Positions 45,157 to 56,151 are shown, numbered from the stretch's first letter. The stretch is DNA of 64,000 nucleotides from Microbacterium sp. NIBRBAC000506063 (GCF_017968845.1 NZ_CP072877.1:62001-126000); one strand, 5' to 3'. Notes: generated by a model from the sequence alone, not told the origin. Translations and numbers: made by a program.

Positions 45157-48100
45157 TCATTGGAAGTCCCGTGAATGATGCGGGATGCCCGTACGGAGGT
45201 CTTCGAAGGCATCCGCCAGAACGTTCGTGACACCTTCGGGCGAGCGTTCGAGGATGCCCCGGACGATGAGCGCCGGCGACTCGCGGCCGTGCGCCGGTGC
45301 CGTTTCCAGACCCCGGCCGAGCAGATCACGTTCGCGAGGCCGCACTCGTCCTCCAGGTTGAGGAAGGTGATCCCGGATGCCGTGCCCGGCCGCTGCCGGT
45401 GGGTGACGAGCCCCGCGACCTCGATGCGGCGCCCGGTCTCGTGCGTGCGCAGCTGCGCGGAGGTGAGCACGCCGCGCTCGGTGAGCGACGGGCGGAAGTG
45501 CGCGAGCGGGTGGTCGTCACTGGAGACGCCCGTGGCCCACAGATCGGCGGTGAGCTGCTCGAAACTCGTCTGGTCGGGGAACAGGGGCGGCTGCACGGCG
45601 ATGGTGGTGCCGGGCAGGTACCGGGCGCGGTCCTCGGCGGCGGCGCCCGCCAGCCAGATCGCCTCCCGTCGCTCGAGGCCCAGGCAGTCGAAGGCTCCCG
45701 CGGTGGCGAGGGACTCCAGCTGGGCGGCCGTGGCATCCGTCCGGCGCACGAGATCGTGCAGGTCGCGATAGGGGCCGTGGGCTTCGCGCTCGGCGACGAT
45801 GCGCGTCGCCGTGTCTTCGCCGATCCCGCGCACCGCGGCCAGCCCGAGTCGCACCGCGAAGGCGCCGTCGCGGCGGTGGGCGGCCGTGGCATCCGGTCTC
45901 TGCGGATCGAACTCGCCCACAGAGGGCTGCTCCGCGGCCAGGCACGCGGGATCGCCGGTCGGGCCGCTCTCCTCTCCCGTCGCCTCCAAGCCCGGGTGCA
46001 CCCCCGAGGCGTGCAGATCGGGCCTTCGCACCTCCACCCCGTGACGGCGGGCATCGGCGGTGAGGGTCGCCGCCGAGTAGAAGCCCATCGGCTGCGCTCG
46101 CAGGAGGGCGGCGAGGAACGCGGCGGGGTAGTGCAGCTTCAGCCAGGCGCTGACGTAGACCAACTGCGCGAAGGCGAGCGAGTGCGACTCGGCGAAGCCG
46201 AAGTTCGCGAAAGCCTCGATCTGCGCGTAGATGCGGTCCGAGGCCTCCTCGTCGAGACCCTTGCGGGCCATCCCCTCGTAGAGGGTCTTCTTTATGCTCT
46301 CGATCTTCTCCAAACCGCGCTTGGAGCCCATCGCCCGGCGCAGCAGATCGGCATCGTCGGCCGTGCAGTCGCCGAGGGTCGTCGCCATCTGGATCAGCTG
46401 CTCCTGGAAGACGGGGATGCCGAGCGTCCGTTTCAGGATCGGCTCCAGAAGCGGATGCGGGTAGGTCACCGGATTGTTCTCCGGGTCGGTCTTGCGCCGG
46501 ACGAAGGGGTGCACGGCCCCGCCCTGGATGGGGCCGGGGCGGATGAGGGCGATCTGGATCGCCAGCTCATAGAACTCTCGCGGCTGGAGGCGGGGGAGCA
46601 ACCCCATCTGGGCCCGCGACTCCACCTGGAAGACCCCGATGGAGTCGGCGCGGCAGAGCATGTCGTACACCGCCGGCTCCTCCCTCGGGATGGTCTCCAA
46701 CAGCCAGCGCTCGCCGATCGTCTCTGCCGCCAGGTCGAAGCAGTACTGCAGGGCGGCGAGCATCCCGAGCCCCAGCAGGTCGAACTTCACCAGGCCCATC
46801 CAGGCCGCGTCGTCCTTGTCCCACTGGATGACGGTGCGATCCTTCATCCGGGCGTGCTCGATCGGCACGACCTCGCCGACGGGGCGCTCGGTCAGCACCA
46901 TGCCGCCGGAGTGGATGCCCAGGTGCCGGGGCGCCTTGAGCAGCTCTGCCGTGTACTGGATCACCTGATCCGGGACGTCGTGGTCGCCCTGCGGCGCGAT
47001 GTCACGGCTCCAGTCCTCGACGTGACGCGCCCAGGCGTCCTGTTGGCCCACCGCGTAGCCGAGCGCCCGCGCCATGTCACGCACGGCGTTGCGCGGTCGG
47101 TACTGGATGACGTTGGCCACCTGCGCCGCGCGGTCGCGCCCGTACTCCCGGTAGACCCACTGGATGATCTCCTCGCGCCGGCCCGAGTCGAAGTCGACGT
47201 CGATGTCGGGCTCCTCCTCGCGCGTCGTCGCCAGGAACCGTTCGAAGGGGAGACCGTACTTGATCGGATCGACCGCGGTGATGCCCAGCAGATAGCAGAC
47301 GGCGCTCGCCGCGGCGGAGCCCCGCCCTTGGCAGAGGATGCCTCGACGTCTTGCCTCGGCGACGATCCCGTGCACGATGAGGAAGTAGCCGGGGAAGTCC
47401 TTCTCCTCGATCACGGCGAGCTCCCGCTCGATGCGCTCCCGCCCTCGGCGGTGAGGTCGGGATACGCGCCTGGCACCGCCTCCCAGACGAGGTGGCGCAG
47501 ATGGCCCATGGGCGTGCGCCCTTCGGGGACCTTCTGCGTGGGGAGTGCGGGCTTGGCCCGGCGGAGGGGGAAGGCGGATGCCGCGGCGATCTCCAGCCCG
47601 TGCGAGATCGCGCCCGGGTAACGGGCGAACCGCGCCGTCATCTCGTCGCCCGAGCGGAGATGCGCGGCGCCATGGGCGGGGAGCCAGCCGTCGAGCTCGT
47701 CCATGCTGCGTCGCGCCCGGACAGCGGCGATCGCCTCGGCGAGCCGGGCGCGTTCGGGGACGGCGTAGTGGACGTTGCCCGTGGCGACGACCGGGAGCCG
47801 GTGGAGGGCGGCGAGCTCGGCCAGGGCGTCGTTGTCGCGAGTGTCGAGGGGGCCCGCGTGGTCGATCAGCTCGACGGCGACGTTCTCCCTCCCGAACAGG
47901 TCGATGAGCGTGCGCAGCGGAGTCGCGGCGTCGCCCCGGGCGAGTCCGCGGCGGACGGCGCCCTTGCGGCATCCGGTGAGGATCGTCCAGTGCCCCTCCG
48001 CGCTGGCGGCGAGATCGTCGAGATCGTAGACCGGACGCCCCTTCTCTCCGCCGCGCAGATGCGCGCGGGTGATCGCGCCCGAGAGGCGGTGGTATCCCTC

Positions 48101-48523
48101 CGTGCCCCGGGCGATGACGAGCAGGTGCTCGCCGGGCGGGTCGGGGCTGCCGCCCTGCGTGGTGTTCTGCGGAGGCAGCCCGAGCGACAGCTCGGAGCCG
48201 AAGACGGTCGCCACCTGGAGCTTCTCGGCGGCCTCCGCGAAGCGCGCGGCACCGTAGAAGCCGTCGTGATCGGTGATCGCGAGGGCGGTGAGTCCCAGGC
48301 GTTCCGCCTCGGCGAGCAGATCTTCGGGGAAGGAGGCGCCGTCGAGGAAGGAGTAGGAGGAGTGCGCGTGCAGCTCGGCGTAGGGCACGGCATCCGGAGG
48401 CCTCTCGATCTCGGGGGCGGGCTCGCGCTCGCGCTTGCGGCTGAGCGGACCCGGATCGCTGTGCTCCCCGCTCAGGAGCTGCTCCATCTGCCTCCACGGC
48501 AGGTCGGAGTTGTGCCATCCCAT
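45157..48523 (-). CDS. dnaE2: Error-prone DNA polymerase III alpha subunit, apparent frameshifts
   Basis: C-family polymerase of the damage-inducible mutasome, about 1122 residues. The PHP domain starts YAELHAHSSYSFLDGASFPE; the polymerase core has GILCQGRGSAAASAVCYLLG, the catalytic PDIDVDFDSGRREEIIQWVY, and DADLLRRAMGSKRGLEKIES; a helix-hairpin-helix and an OB fold (VAGLVTHRQRPGTASGITFL) end the protein. Two one-base losses, near 47440 and 45320, break the frame; repair gives a normal DnaE2 ending GIPHHSRDFQ. Third gene of imuA-imuB-dnaE2, 33 bases after imuB. Acts in translesion synthesis and induced mutation. Confidence 0.93.
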
Positions 48524-48556
48524 GCGCTCACCTCCTCATCGCTCTCGTCGCCCGCC

Positions 48557-50076
48557 TCAGCGGTAGACGCCCTCGGCCCACCATCGCCCGCCCTCGCACA
48601 GCACGACCCACGCCCGCTGCCGTTCGTCGAGCACCTGAAACCGGTGCGCGATACGTCCTTTCTCGGCGTCCCAGGCGCGGTCGCGCACGCCCCAGGGGCC
48701 CGCCCACGCCACCACGGGGGCGCCGTCGATGCGCGCGGGCGGAGCCGAGAGCGTGCCACGCCCATCGATCTCGACCGGGGCGTCGTCGGCAGCCTCCACC
48801 CGTACCGGTCGAGGCGGGGAGAACACTTCGTTCGGCAGAGGCGGCGGAAGCTGGCCGGGCCAAGGCCGCCCGGGATCGCGTTCGGGGAGCGCACGGTCTC
48901 CCCAAGGGGTGAGAAGCTGTCGGTCGGCCAGCAGCCTCCCGCCCGCGACGCTGCCGATGACCACCGCCCGATGCCCGAGCAGCGCCTGCACGCGCGAGAC
49001 CCCGTGGTGCAGCCGCTCCTGCACGCCCTGGCCGAAGAGCCCCGGTTGATGGTGGGAGGCGTCATCGATCCGCGTGGGGGTGATGCGCACCTCGGTGATC
49101 CCCGCCGAGACACGGTTGTCGTCGGTCGGCGTGCCGTCGCCCTCCAGCTGCCACCGCACCCGGTCGACGAGGTCGGCGGCGTCGAAGCAGGCCGGATGCA
49201 GCCATTCGCGGGTGGACACGCCGCCGAGGTCGTCGGTGAGGTCGATGCGCACCTCGGTGCACACGGCGGATGCCGCAGCCACCGCCTCGATCACGGCGTC
49301 GGCCGTCTGCCGCACCGCGAAGCCGACCTGCTCGGCCTGGGCGAGCGGTACTTCGAACACGACCTCGCGGGCGAGCTCGGCATCGGGGGAGCGCGGCACG
49401 AAGGGGCGGGAGTCGGCGCCGGCGGCGAGGGCGTGCAGGCGCGCCCCGCGTTCGCCGAGGCGGTCACGCACATCGCTCTCCGCGAGCCGGGCGAACTGCG
49501 CCATCGTGTGCACCCCGAGGCGGGTCAGCAGCGAGGCGACCGCGTCGTCGTCCAGGAACCGCACGGGAAGGGGAGCGAGGAAGGCGGCCGAGCCGCCGGG
49601 TGCGACGACGAGGCAGGGGTCTGCCCGGCGCGCCGCCTGCTCGGCGGTGAAGAGCCCGTCGGCGATGCCGGCCCGGGCCTCGGGGTGGCCGTGCGCGGCA
49701 AGCACCGAGAGGAGCGTTCGAGCCGCCTGCTCTTCGCCTTCGTAGTAGCGGGCGGCGCCCCGGGCGCGCAGCGCCGTCAGCCCCGGCCGCAGCAGCTGCA
49801 CGCCCGGGACCTGCTCTTCGAGCACCCGCAGGACGGGGAGGAAGGCCCGCTCGTCACGCTGCGGATCGGCGGGGAGGAACCGCAGCGCCGGGCACAGCGA
49901 CTGCGCCTGCCTGCGGCGTTGCCCGCGCCGCACCCCTGTGCGCGTGCGGCGGCGGAGCAGGCGATCACGGTGTTGTCGTGGACGACCGCGACCGCCTCCT
50001 TCGCGCCCTCCGCTCCGAAGGCGGCGAACACGGGCCAGTCCGGCACCCAGAGGACCATGCTGCGCAGCGGGGTCAT
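48557..50076 (-). CDS. imuB: Y-family-like mutasome protein, apparent frameshift
   Basis: About 506 residues. The N-terminus SMVLWVPDWPVFAAFGAEGA has the WVPDWP that replaces the catalytic D-x-D of active Y polymerases, as in ImuB, so it is a scaffold and not a polymerase. Other parts: GIADGLFTAEQAARRADPCL, LLTRLGVHTMAQFARL, REWLHPACFDAADLVDRVRW. One G is missing at about 49920; the ATG at 50074-50076 overlaps the imuA stop (ATGA). ImuB links DnaE2 to the sliding clamp and ImuA. Confidence 0.9.
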
Positions 50077-50822
50077 CCAGCAGCCCTCCGCAGGCGATCG
50101 CCCGGCTCGGCTCCTGCGGACCTCTCCTCCCGGCGCAGATCCGGTCGCAGCGGGATCGGCGCGGGAACACGCACCGCGGGTGCGACCGTGCCCGCAGGCC
50201 CCGGCAGTCGCACCCGCACCCGCTGAGGGGCCGCGTGTCGTCTGCTGCTCGCCGAGACCGTCACCGTGCGCCCCTCGAGCAGACCCCAGCCGTCGTGCAG
50301 CCCGTGCCACTCGGGCTCCTCCAGCCGCAGCGTCGCCTCGCTCTGCGGCCAGGGTGCGGTCACCAGCAGGGTGCAGCCGCGGTCGCGCAGGCGGGCGCTC
50401 AGCCGCGCGGCATCCGGCTCCCGCAGGGGCGTCTGGGGACGCACGGCGACGAGCGGCGTGACCTCGCTCAGCGCCGAGGCGACCGTGAGCCAGCGCGGGC
50501 CGGGGGCGGGCACGAGGATGAGGCGCCGGAGATCGACCCCGAACCCCGCCATGGCCTCGAGACCGATCGTGGGCATGCCGATGACCGCGCACCAGGTGCC
50601 CTTCTGCGAGGGCGGGGCGAGCAGGGCACCCAGCAGGCTCGGGGAGGGCTCGATCGAGTAGGCGGAGCCGACGCGCAACCCGCCATCGGGGAGGAGATCC
50701 GCGAGCGCGGGATCGAGCGGCAGCAGCGGCACTTCGGCTCGGCGGCGCTGCATGCGACTGATCTCGCCGCGCAGGCGATGCAGCTCCTGCAGGCGAGAGG
50801 CCTCGATCACCGATGTTCCCAT
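50073..50822 (-). CDS. imuA: Mutasome protein ImuA (actinobacterial type)
   Basis: 249 residues, RecA-fold remnant without a clear Walker A: LQELHRLRGEISRMQRRRAE, LADLLPDGGLRVGSAYSIEP, SLLGALLAPPSQKGTWCAVI, DLRRLILVPAPGPRWLTVAS. Start ATG 50822 gives MGTSVIEASRLQELH. A LexA-like box lies 11 bases upstream. ImuA is needed for the mutasome to work. Confidence 0.88.
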   Translation of the reverse strand: MGTSVIEASRLQELHRLRGEISRMQRRRAEVPLLPLDPALADLLPDGGLRVGSAYSIEPSPSLLGALLAPPSQKGTWCAVIGMPTIGLEAMAGFGVDLRRLILVPAPGPRWLTVASALSEVTPLVAVRPQTPLREPDAARLSARLRDRGCTLLVTAPWPQSEATLRLEEPEWHGLHDGWGLLEGRTVTVSASSRRHAAPQRVRVRLPGPAGTVAPAVRVPAPIPLRPDLRREERSAGAEPGDRLRRAAG

Positions 50823-50832
50823 GTCACCATTC

Positions 50833-50848
50833 TCGAAAGTATCTACGA
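50833..50848. promoter_or_regulatory. LexA (SOS) box before imuA
   Basis: TCGAAAGTATCTACGA matches 12 of 16 positions of the actinobacterial SOS box TCGAACATATGTTCGA and keeps both TCGA/CGA outer parts. The patch is AT-rich in a GC-rich setting and sits directly before the first gene of the mutasome operon, so DNA damage should induce the operon. Confidence 0.72.
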
Positions 50849-50955
50849 ACAAATCAAGTGGATGACTAGAGGGTAATTCGTACATCCGACATCGCGCCCG
50901 ACAGGTTGTCCACAGGCGTCCGCCGCGGATGTCCGCAGGCCCCTAGCCTTCCCTC

Positions 50956-51426
50956 ATGGCCCTTCACAGCGCTCTCGTGCTCGCCGCGCACCTCGCGCTG
51001 CTCTGCGTGGGCGCCCGGCTTCTGGTCATCGACGCGCGCACGCACCGGCTGCCCAACCGCATCGTGCTGCCGACCCTCGCCGGCGTCCTCCTCCTCGTCG
51101 CGCTCGAGGCCCTGCTCCTTCTCGATGCGACCCGCCTTCTCCGCTCCCTCGCGGGCATGCTCCTGCTCGGCGGCTTCTTCCTCGCGCTGCGGCTGCTCAG
51201 CCGGGGCGGCATGGGCGGCGGCGACGTCAAGCTCGCCGCGGTGCTCGGGGCGGTGCTGGGCTGGCACGGCTGGACGGCGCTGGCGCTGGGGGCGGCATCC
51301 GCCTTCCTCCTCGCCTCGCTCTACGCGCTCGTGCTCATGCTCCTGCGCCGGGCGACGGGCAAGACGCGCATCGCCTTCGGCCCGTGGATGATCGTCGGCG
51401 CGGTGCTGGCAATCGCCGCCTCCTGA
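50956..51426 (+). CDS. Prepilin peptidase-like A24 protease
   Basis: 156 residues with 5-6 hydrophobic helices. The catalytic aspartates of the type IV prepilin/archaeal preflagellin peptidase family are in LVIDARTHRLPNRIVLPTL and GGMGGGDVKLAAVLGAVLG. The methyltransferase half of classic PilD is absent, so it is the minimal CpaA/TadV-like type. No pilin gene is next to it. Confidence 0.87.
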   Translation: MALHSALVLAAHLALLCVGARLLVIDARTHRLPNRIVLPTLAGVLLLVALEALLLLDATRLLRSLAGMLLLGGFFLALRLLSRGGMGGGDVKLAAVLGAVLGWHGWTALALGAASAFLLASLYALVLMLLRRATGKTRIAFGPWMIVGAVLAIAAS

Positions 51427-51451
51427 GACCGAGGCGGCTATGGTGGTGGGC

Positions 51452-51667
51452 ATGGCACTCGCACGTCTCCGCGGCGGTCCTCTGGACGGCCAGATCCTCC
51501 CTCTCGACGACACCGAGCAGGAGGAGTTGATCGTGCCCTACGGCACGACCCAGGTCATCTACCAGCGCAGCGGCGAACCGACAGGCACCGGTCAGGGCGA
51601 CGGTCCGACCGAAGTGCAGTTCTGGTTCGCCGACGCCAGCGACGACATCGTCCCCAGTGACGACTGA
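51452..51667 (+). CDS. Small acidic protein of unknown function
   Basis: 71 residues from ATG 51452: MALARLRGGPLDGQILPLDD, EELIVPYGTTQVIYQRSGEP, TEVQFWFADASDDIVPSDD. The GGPLDGQ start is common in small actinobacterial proteins of unknown role. A start four codons upstream (51440) is possible. The end overlaps the CYTH gene. Confidence 0.65.
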   Translation: MALARLRGGPLDGQILPLDDTEQEELIVPYGTTQVIYQRSGEPTGTGQGDGPTEVQFWFADASDDIVPSDD

Positions 51668-52282
51668 GCCGGAGCCGACGCGCGCGCTCGAGGTGGAGCG
51701 CAAGTACGACGCGGATGCCGGCACGCCCCTGCCTGACTGGGGCGATGTTCCCGGCGTGGCCCGGGTCGGCTCCGCCGAGGACCGCGAACTGGACGCCCGC
51801 TACTTCGACACCGCCGACCTCGCGCTCTCCCGCGCCGGGGTGGCGCTGCGCCGTCGCACCGGAGGGCCCGACGCCGGCTGGCACATCAAGGGCCCCGCCA
51901 GGGCGATGCCCGTCTCGAGATCGCCTGGCCGCTGGACGAGGACGAGCGGATGCCGCAGGCCGTCCTCGACGCCGTCGCCGACTGGGCCGCGCCCCCGTTC
52001 ACCCCGCTCGCCCGCATCGAGAACTCCCGCCGCGCCTACGACCTGTACGACGCCGACGGGGGAGTCGTCGCCGAGTTCGTCGACGACACGGTCCGCACGA
52101 CCGACCTCCGCGGGGGCGCGCAGCGCGCCTGGCGAGAATGGGAGGTCGAGCTCGGGCCGGCGGCGCCGACGGATGCCGCGGGCCGTGCGGCCCTGTTCGC
52201 CGCCGTCGAGCGGGCGGTCTTCGCCGCGGGCGGGCGCGTGGCGGCATCCGACTCGAAGCTCGCGCGGGCGCTCGGCGCCTGA
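51657..52282 (+). CDS. CYTH-domain phosphohydrolase, apparent frameshift
   Basis: CYTH tunnel-fold enzymes hydrolyse triphosphate or thiamine-triphosphate-like substrates. Visible: the ExExK signature in ALEVERKYDADAG, RYFDTADLALSRAGVALRRR, AEFVDDTVRTTDLR and REWEVELGPAAPTDAAGRA. One C is missing at about 51898 (CCCC); repair gives 208 residues. GTG 51657 overlaps the previous gene. No CHAD domain is attached. Confidence 0.87.
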
Positions 52283-52292
52283 GCCGCGACGC

Positions 52293-53576
52293 TCAACGAC
52301 CCGCGAGCGCGACCGCCGGCGGCAGAGAGCGCGTCCATGCGCGATCGCCGCGGAGCAGGTTCTCGGAACGTTCCTGAAGGAGCGACGCGACTCGCACTGA
52401 ACCTGCGGCGTCTGTCGGATGCCGGGCGACAGCCGCGGTGATGCCGCGCAACGTGCTCTCGACGACCTCGCTCGCCCGAGAGAGGGCAATTCCCCAGGAT
52501 GCCCCTCGGCGACGAGATCGGCCATCGTGATCTCGCCCGGGAGGGACCGTCCGTTGATGCGCATCGCCAGCGGCGAGGGCTCCGCGTCGAAGAGCACCTG
52601 CGGGACGACGTCGTAGGCGTCGGCGAGACGGGTCCGTCCGGACCGTGCGTGGAAGGCGTCAGCGAGGTCGGGGAGCAGGAAGGAGAAGTTCTTCGCGTGC
52701 GCATCGGTGTTGCCGGCAGCGAGGTTGAGCACGGTCAGGGCGAGCAGTCGCTCCCGCTCGCTCGATGCCGCGGTGAGCGCCGAGTGGGGCAGGAGCCGGG
52801 CGATGCTGCGCAAGTGCGCACGGGCATCGACGCTCTCGTACTTGTCGTTCCCGCCCAGGGCAGGCCGAGCGCCTGCGCGGCGTCCTCCTGATGGAGGCGT
52901 CGGAGACCGGATCCCTCGCGTATGCGGTCGTAGCGCTCCACGACGAGCACGAGTCGCTCACCGGCCGGCTCGACCCGGGCATCGTGCGCAGAGAGATCGA
53001 GCGCACGCGCGATGTCGTTGAGGTACGCCTCGGCGCTCACCCTCTCCGCATACTCGACAGGAACGGGCTTCAGCAGGTGCGTGCTGGGCGTGCTTCCCCG
53101 CCCGATCGACCAGCGTTCGGCCTGCGGGTCCCAGGTCAGGGCGACCTTCGGTTGTATCCCGGTCGCCGACGAGCCTCCTCCGCCGACGCTCGTGCCTCGG
53201 ATGTAGCCGGCGGCGCCTTCCAGGATGCGATCGTACTCGTCCTCTTCGATCACGATCGGATCGAGGGCCGGCCGGGGTTCGCCGATGGTCACGGCACCGC
53301 CGACATCCGCGCCCACTTCCGAGAGGAGGCCGAAGAGATCGTTCGACGCGACCCGTGTCTCGCGGGCGAGTCTCTCGAGGCCCGCCCCTTCGGGGAGGAG
53401 GCCGCCGAAGAACGGCTGCGGGTCGAGCGCAGGGGCCCGAAGGGGAGCGAATGCGACAGCACGGGGGCGTTCAGTGGAGCGAGTCGGCTCCAGTCCAGCA
53501 CCCAACGGAAGCGGCCGCCGGGCTCGATTTCGCCGACCTCCGTGCCCGACAGGCGGACGATGAGTGCATCAGGCAT
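52293..53576 (-). CDS. hipA: HipA-type serine/threonine kinase toxin, apparent frameshifts
   Basis: Toxin of the HipBA system; E. coli HipA phosphorylates glutamyl-tRNA synthetase. Features: MPDALIVRLSGTEVGEIEPG, FFGGLLPEGAGLERLA, the phosphate loop GGGGSSATGIQPKVAL, THLLKPVPVEYAE, LVVERYDRIREG, the catalytic LNLAAGNTDAHAKNFSFLLP and the metal-binding LADAYDVVPQVLF. Three one-base losses (near 53437, 52872 and 52485) break the frame; repair gives 428 residues, normal size, with all active-site motifs kept. Overlaps hipB by 8 bases. Confidence 0.9.
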
Positions 53577-53790
53577 CGTCGACGCTCGCGGTGAGTCGGA
53601 TGCCGAGCACGGCGAGCACCGAGAAATAGCGCTCGTTGATCTGCTTGCCCTTGCCCGATTCGAGTTCGGAGAGCCAGCGCTGGGTGACGCCGATGCGCTC
53701 GGCCAGCTCGCGTTGCGAGAGCCCATGCGCCTCGCGGGTGTGGCGGACGAGGCGCCCTAGATCAGCGGGGGAGTCGATGAGAGCCTGCAT
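53569..53790 (-). CDS. hipB: HipB-type XRE antitoxin
   Basis: 73-residue helix-turn-helix protein: LGRLVRHTREAHGLSQRELA, ERIGVTQRWLSELESGKGKQ, then FSVLAVLGIRLTASV, the strand that dimerises in HipB. Directly upstream are three phased dyads, and its stop overlaps the hipA start. Antitoxin and autorepressor. Confidence 0.92.
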   Translation of the reverse strand: MQALIDSPADLGRLVRHTREAHGLSQRELAERIGVTQRWLSELESGKGKQINERYFSVLAVLGIRLTASVDDA

Positions 53791-53800
53791 GCACGCCTCC

Positions 53801-53884
53801 TGATAACGAATCCGTAATCATGTCACCCTGACTACCTTACCGTAATCATGAGTATGTGACTACTGAATCGTAATCGGGAACTCA
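53801..53884. promoter_or_regulatory. Three phased 28-bp operator repeats before hipBA
   Basis: Units start at 53801, 53829 and 53857, exactly 28 bases apart. Each begins TGA(T/C)(T/A)AC and carries (C/T)CGTAATC at the same offset; the two halves are an inverted repeat of TGANTAC. The patch is AT-rich and lies between 11 and 94 bases upstream of hipB. Most likely HipB operators that allow cooperative looping or wrapping. Confidence 0.75.
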
Positions 53885-53930
53885 GTGTGAGGTTTCGACG
53901 CGCTCGCGCTCCGCGCGGGCTTGCTCAACC

Positions 53931-53983
53931 CTGACACGCAGAGGGCTCAACGCGCTTGCGCGCATTGAGCCCTCTCGTGTCAG
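53931..53983 (-). terminator. Hairpin at the end of lpdA
   Basis: Long stem CTGACACG + GAGGGCTCAA paired with TTGAGCCCTC + CGTGTCAG, interrupted by a small internal loop, around CGCGCTTGCGCGCA. It starts at the lpdA stop codon. No T-run is present. Confidence 0.75.
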
Positions 53984-55377
53984 AAGTTGATCATGTGGCC
54001 GGCGAGGCCGTGGAAGCCCTCCTGCAGCGCCTCCGACAGCGTCGGGTGCGTGTGCACGTTGCGGGCCAGCTCGAGCGCGGTGAGGTCCCACTTCTGCGCG
54101 AGCGTGAGCTCGGGGAGGAGCTCGGAGACGTCCGGGCCGATCATGTGGGCGCCGAGGAGCTCGAGGTGCTCGGTGTCGGCGATGAGCTTGACGAAGCCGA
54201 CGGGCTCGCCGAGGCCGTGCGCCTTGCCGTTGGCCATGAACGGGAAGGTGACGACCTTGATGTCGTGCCCCTCGTCCTTGGCCTGCTGCTCGGTCAGGCC
54301 GAAGGAGGCCACCTGCGGCGAGCAGAAGGTCGCCCGCGGCATCATGCGGTAGTCGCCGAGCGTCATGGTCTCGTGATCGCCGATCGTCTCGGCAGCCACG
54401 ACCGCCTGCGCCTCGGCCACGTGGGCCAGCTGCAGCTTGGCGGTCACGTCGCCGATCGCGTAGATGCCCTCGACGTTGGTGCGCATGTGGTCGTCGATGT
54501 CGATCGCGCCGCGCTCGGTGAGCTTCACGCCGGTCTTCTCCAGCCCGAAGCCCTCGACGTTCGGCGCGAAGCCGACCGACATGAGCACCTTGCCGGCGTC
54601 GATGGAGGCCTGCTGGCCGTCCTTGCCGGTGTAGGTGACGGTGACCGAGGAGCCGTTGTCGACGATCGTCTCGACCTTGGTGGAGGTGAGGATGTCGACG
54701 CCGTAGTTCTTGTACTGCTTCGTGATCTCCTTGGATACGTCCGGGTCCTCGTTCGGCAGGGCGCGGTCGAGGAACTCGATGATCGTGACCTTCACGCCGT
54801 AGTTGGTCAGGACGTAGGCGAACTCCATGCCGATGGCGCCGGCGCCGACGATGACGATCGACTCGGGCAGCTCGCGGCTGAGGATCTGCTCCTCATAGGT
54901 GACGATGTTCTCGCTGAGCTCGACGCCCGGGAGCAGGCGCACCTTTGAACCGGTGGCGATGATCACGTTGTCGAAGGTGACCTCTTCGGTCGTCCCGTCG
55001 GACTTCGCGACCGAGATGGCCTTGGGCCCGGTGAAGGTGCCGCGCCCCTCGTACTCGGTGACCTTGTTCTTCTTCATCAGGAAGTGGATGCCCTTGACAC
55101 GCCCGTCGGCCACGTCGCGCGAGCGGTCGAACGCCTTGCCGTAGTCGAGCGAGAACTCTCCCGAGATGCCGAAGAAGTCGGCCTTGTGGGTGAGCGTGTG
55201 GGCGATCTCGGCGTTCTTCAGCAGCGCCTTCGAGGGGATGCACCCCACGTTCAGGCACACACCGCCCCAGTACTTCTCTTCGACGATGGCGGTGGAGAGA
55301 CCGAGCTGTGCACTGCGGACGGCGGCGACATATCCGCCAGGGCCCGCGCCGAGAATGACGACGTCGTAGTGTGGCAT
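53980..55377 (-). CDS. lpdA: Dihydrolipoyl dehydrogenase (E3)
   Basis: 465 residues, intact. FAD motif [20 protein letters not shown], redox-active disulfide [19 protein letters not shown] motif [18 protein letters not shown], and the C-terminal catalytic [16 protein letters not shown]. It reoxidises the lipoyl groups of pyruvate/2-oxoglutarate/branched-chain dehydrogenases and possibly serves the E1 of the catabolic island. Not next to other subunits, as is usual in actinobacteria. Confidence 0.97.
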   Translation of the reverse strand: MPHYDVVILGAGPGGYVAAVRSAQLGLSTAIVEEKYWGGVCLNVGCIPSKALLKNAEIAHTLTHKADFFGISGEFSLDYGKAFDRSRDVADGRVKGIHFLMKKNKVTEYEGRGTFTGPKAISVAKSDGTTEEVTFDNVIIATGSKVRLLPGVELSENIVTYEEQILSRELPESIVIVGAGAIGMEFAYVLTNYGVKVTIIEFLDRALPNEDPDVSKEITKQYKNYGVDILTSTKVETIVDNGSSVTVTYTGKDGQQASIDAGKVLMSVGFAPNVEGFGLEKTGVKLTERGAIDIDDHMRTNVEGIYAIGDVTAKLQLAHVAEAQAVVAAETIGDHETMTLGDYRMMPRATFCSPQVASFGLTEQQAKDEGHDIKVVTFPFMANGKAHGLGEPVGFVKLIADTEHLELLGAHMIGPDVSELLPELTLAQKWDLTALELARNVHTHPTLSEALQEGFHGLAGHMINF

Positions 55378-55387
55378 GTCTTCCAGC

Positions 55388-56046
55388 CTAGCGCGCAGCG
55401 GAGTCGTCGGAAGCGGCGGAGTCCGCGCCGCCGCCGGGGCGACGCGATCGCGCCCGCAGCATGACGAACGCCAGACCGGCGACGAACAGGACGCCCACGA
55501 TGACCGCGGCGATGACGCCCGGGCTCATGAAGGCGTCGGATGCCGTGGAGTCGGGCTGCTCGCCGGCATCCGAGGGCTCCGCAGAGGGCTCTTCGGAGGG
55601 CTCCTCGGACGGCTCCTCCTCGGGTTCCGGTGCCTCGACGACCGTGCTCGTGAGCACCTCGAAGGTGAAGTCGCCGGCGATCGGGTGGCCGTCGCTGGAA
55701 ACCACGCGCCATTCGACGCGGTACGCGCCGGCGGGCGCCTCCGCCGCCAGCGGCACCGTAACGGTCGCTCCGTCGACGACGGGCTCGCCCGCGCCGGCCT
55801 CCGCGCCCTCGGGGTCGGTGACCTCGACGACCGTCGCCCCTCCCCGTCGATCAGGGCCGCACTGTAGGTGAGGACGAGCTCGGCGGGCAGGGTCTCGACC
55901 GAAGAGCCGTCGGCGGGATCGCTGGCCACGAGCGAATCGTGGGCGGATGCGGCCGACGGCGCGGCCAGGACGGCGGCAGCCGCCAGGAGGAGGGCCGCAC
56001 CGGCGGCCAGGGCAGGGGAGACGCGAGGGAGGGAGCGGGTGAGCAT
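55388..56046 (-). CDS. CopC-domain exported protein with C-terminal membrane anchor, apparent frameshift
   Basis: Signal peptide ending SAASAHDS, so the mature protein begins with the copper-binding histidine; then [40 protein letters not shown] (family signature with SSDGHP), a Glu/Pro/Ser-rich linker ([18 protein letters not shown]) and a single helix [20 protein letters not shown]. One base is missing at about 55842; repair gives 219 residues. Extracellular copper handling is likely. Confidence 0.88.
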
Positions 56047-56151
56047 GCCTCCACCCTATGCAATCGCGCGGTGCACGGCCTCGGCGCAGATCGGCTCTCC
56101 CCACCGGGCCACGCATCCGTTAGTCTGGACGTCCAAGAAGGAGGGCCGAAA

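Noticed and set aside
45297..47621. A 774-codon plus-strand frame
   Set aside because: Antisense shadow of dnaE2 with no recognisable motif or start signal.
47492..50461. A 989-codon open frame on the plus strand
   Set aside because: It lies antisense to imuB and dnaE2, which have clear family motifs. In high-GC DNA the antisense frame is open by chance; its composition (Arg/Gly/Val-rich, no domain) is that of a shadow.
50956..51426. Type IV pilus locus
   Set aside because: Only the minimal prepilin peptidase is present; neighbouring genes are not pilins or ATPases.
53801..53884. CRISPR-like array
   Set aside because: Three 28-bp imperfect units without spacers, next to hipB; better explained as operators. 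No cas genes are present.
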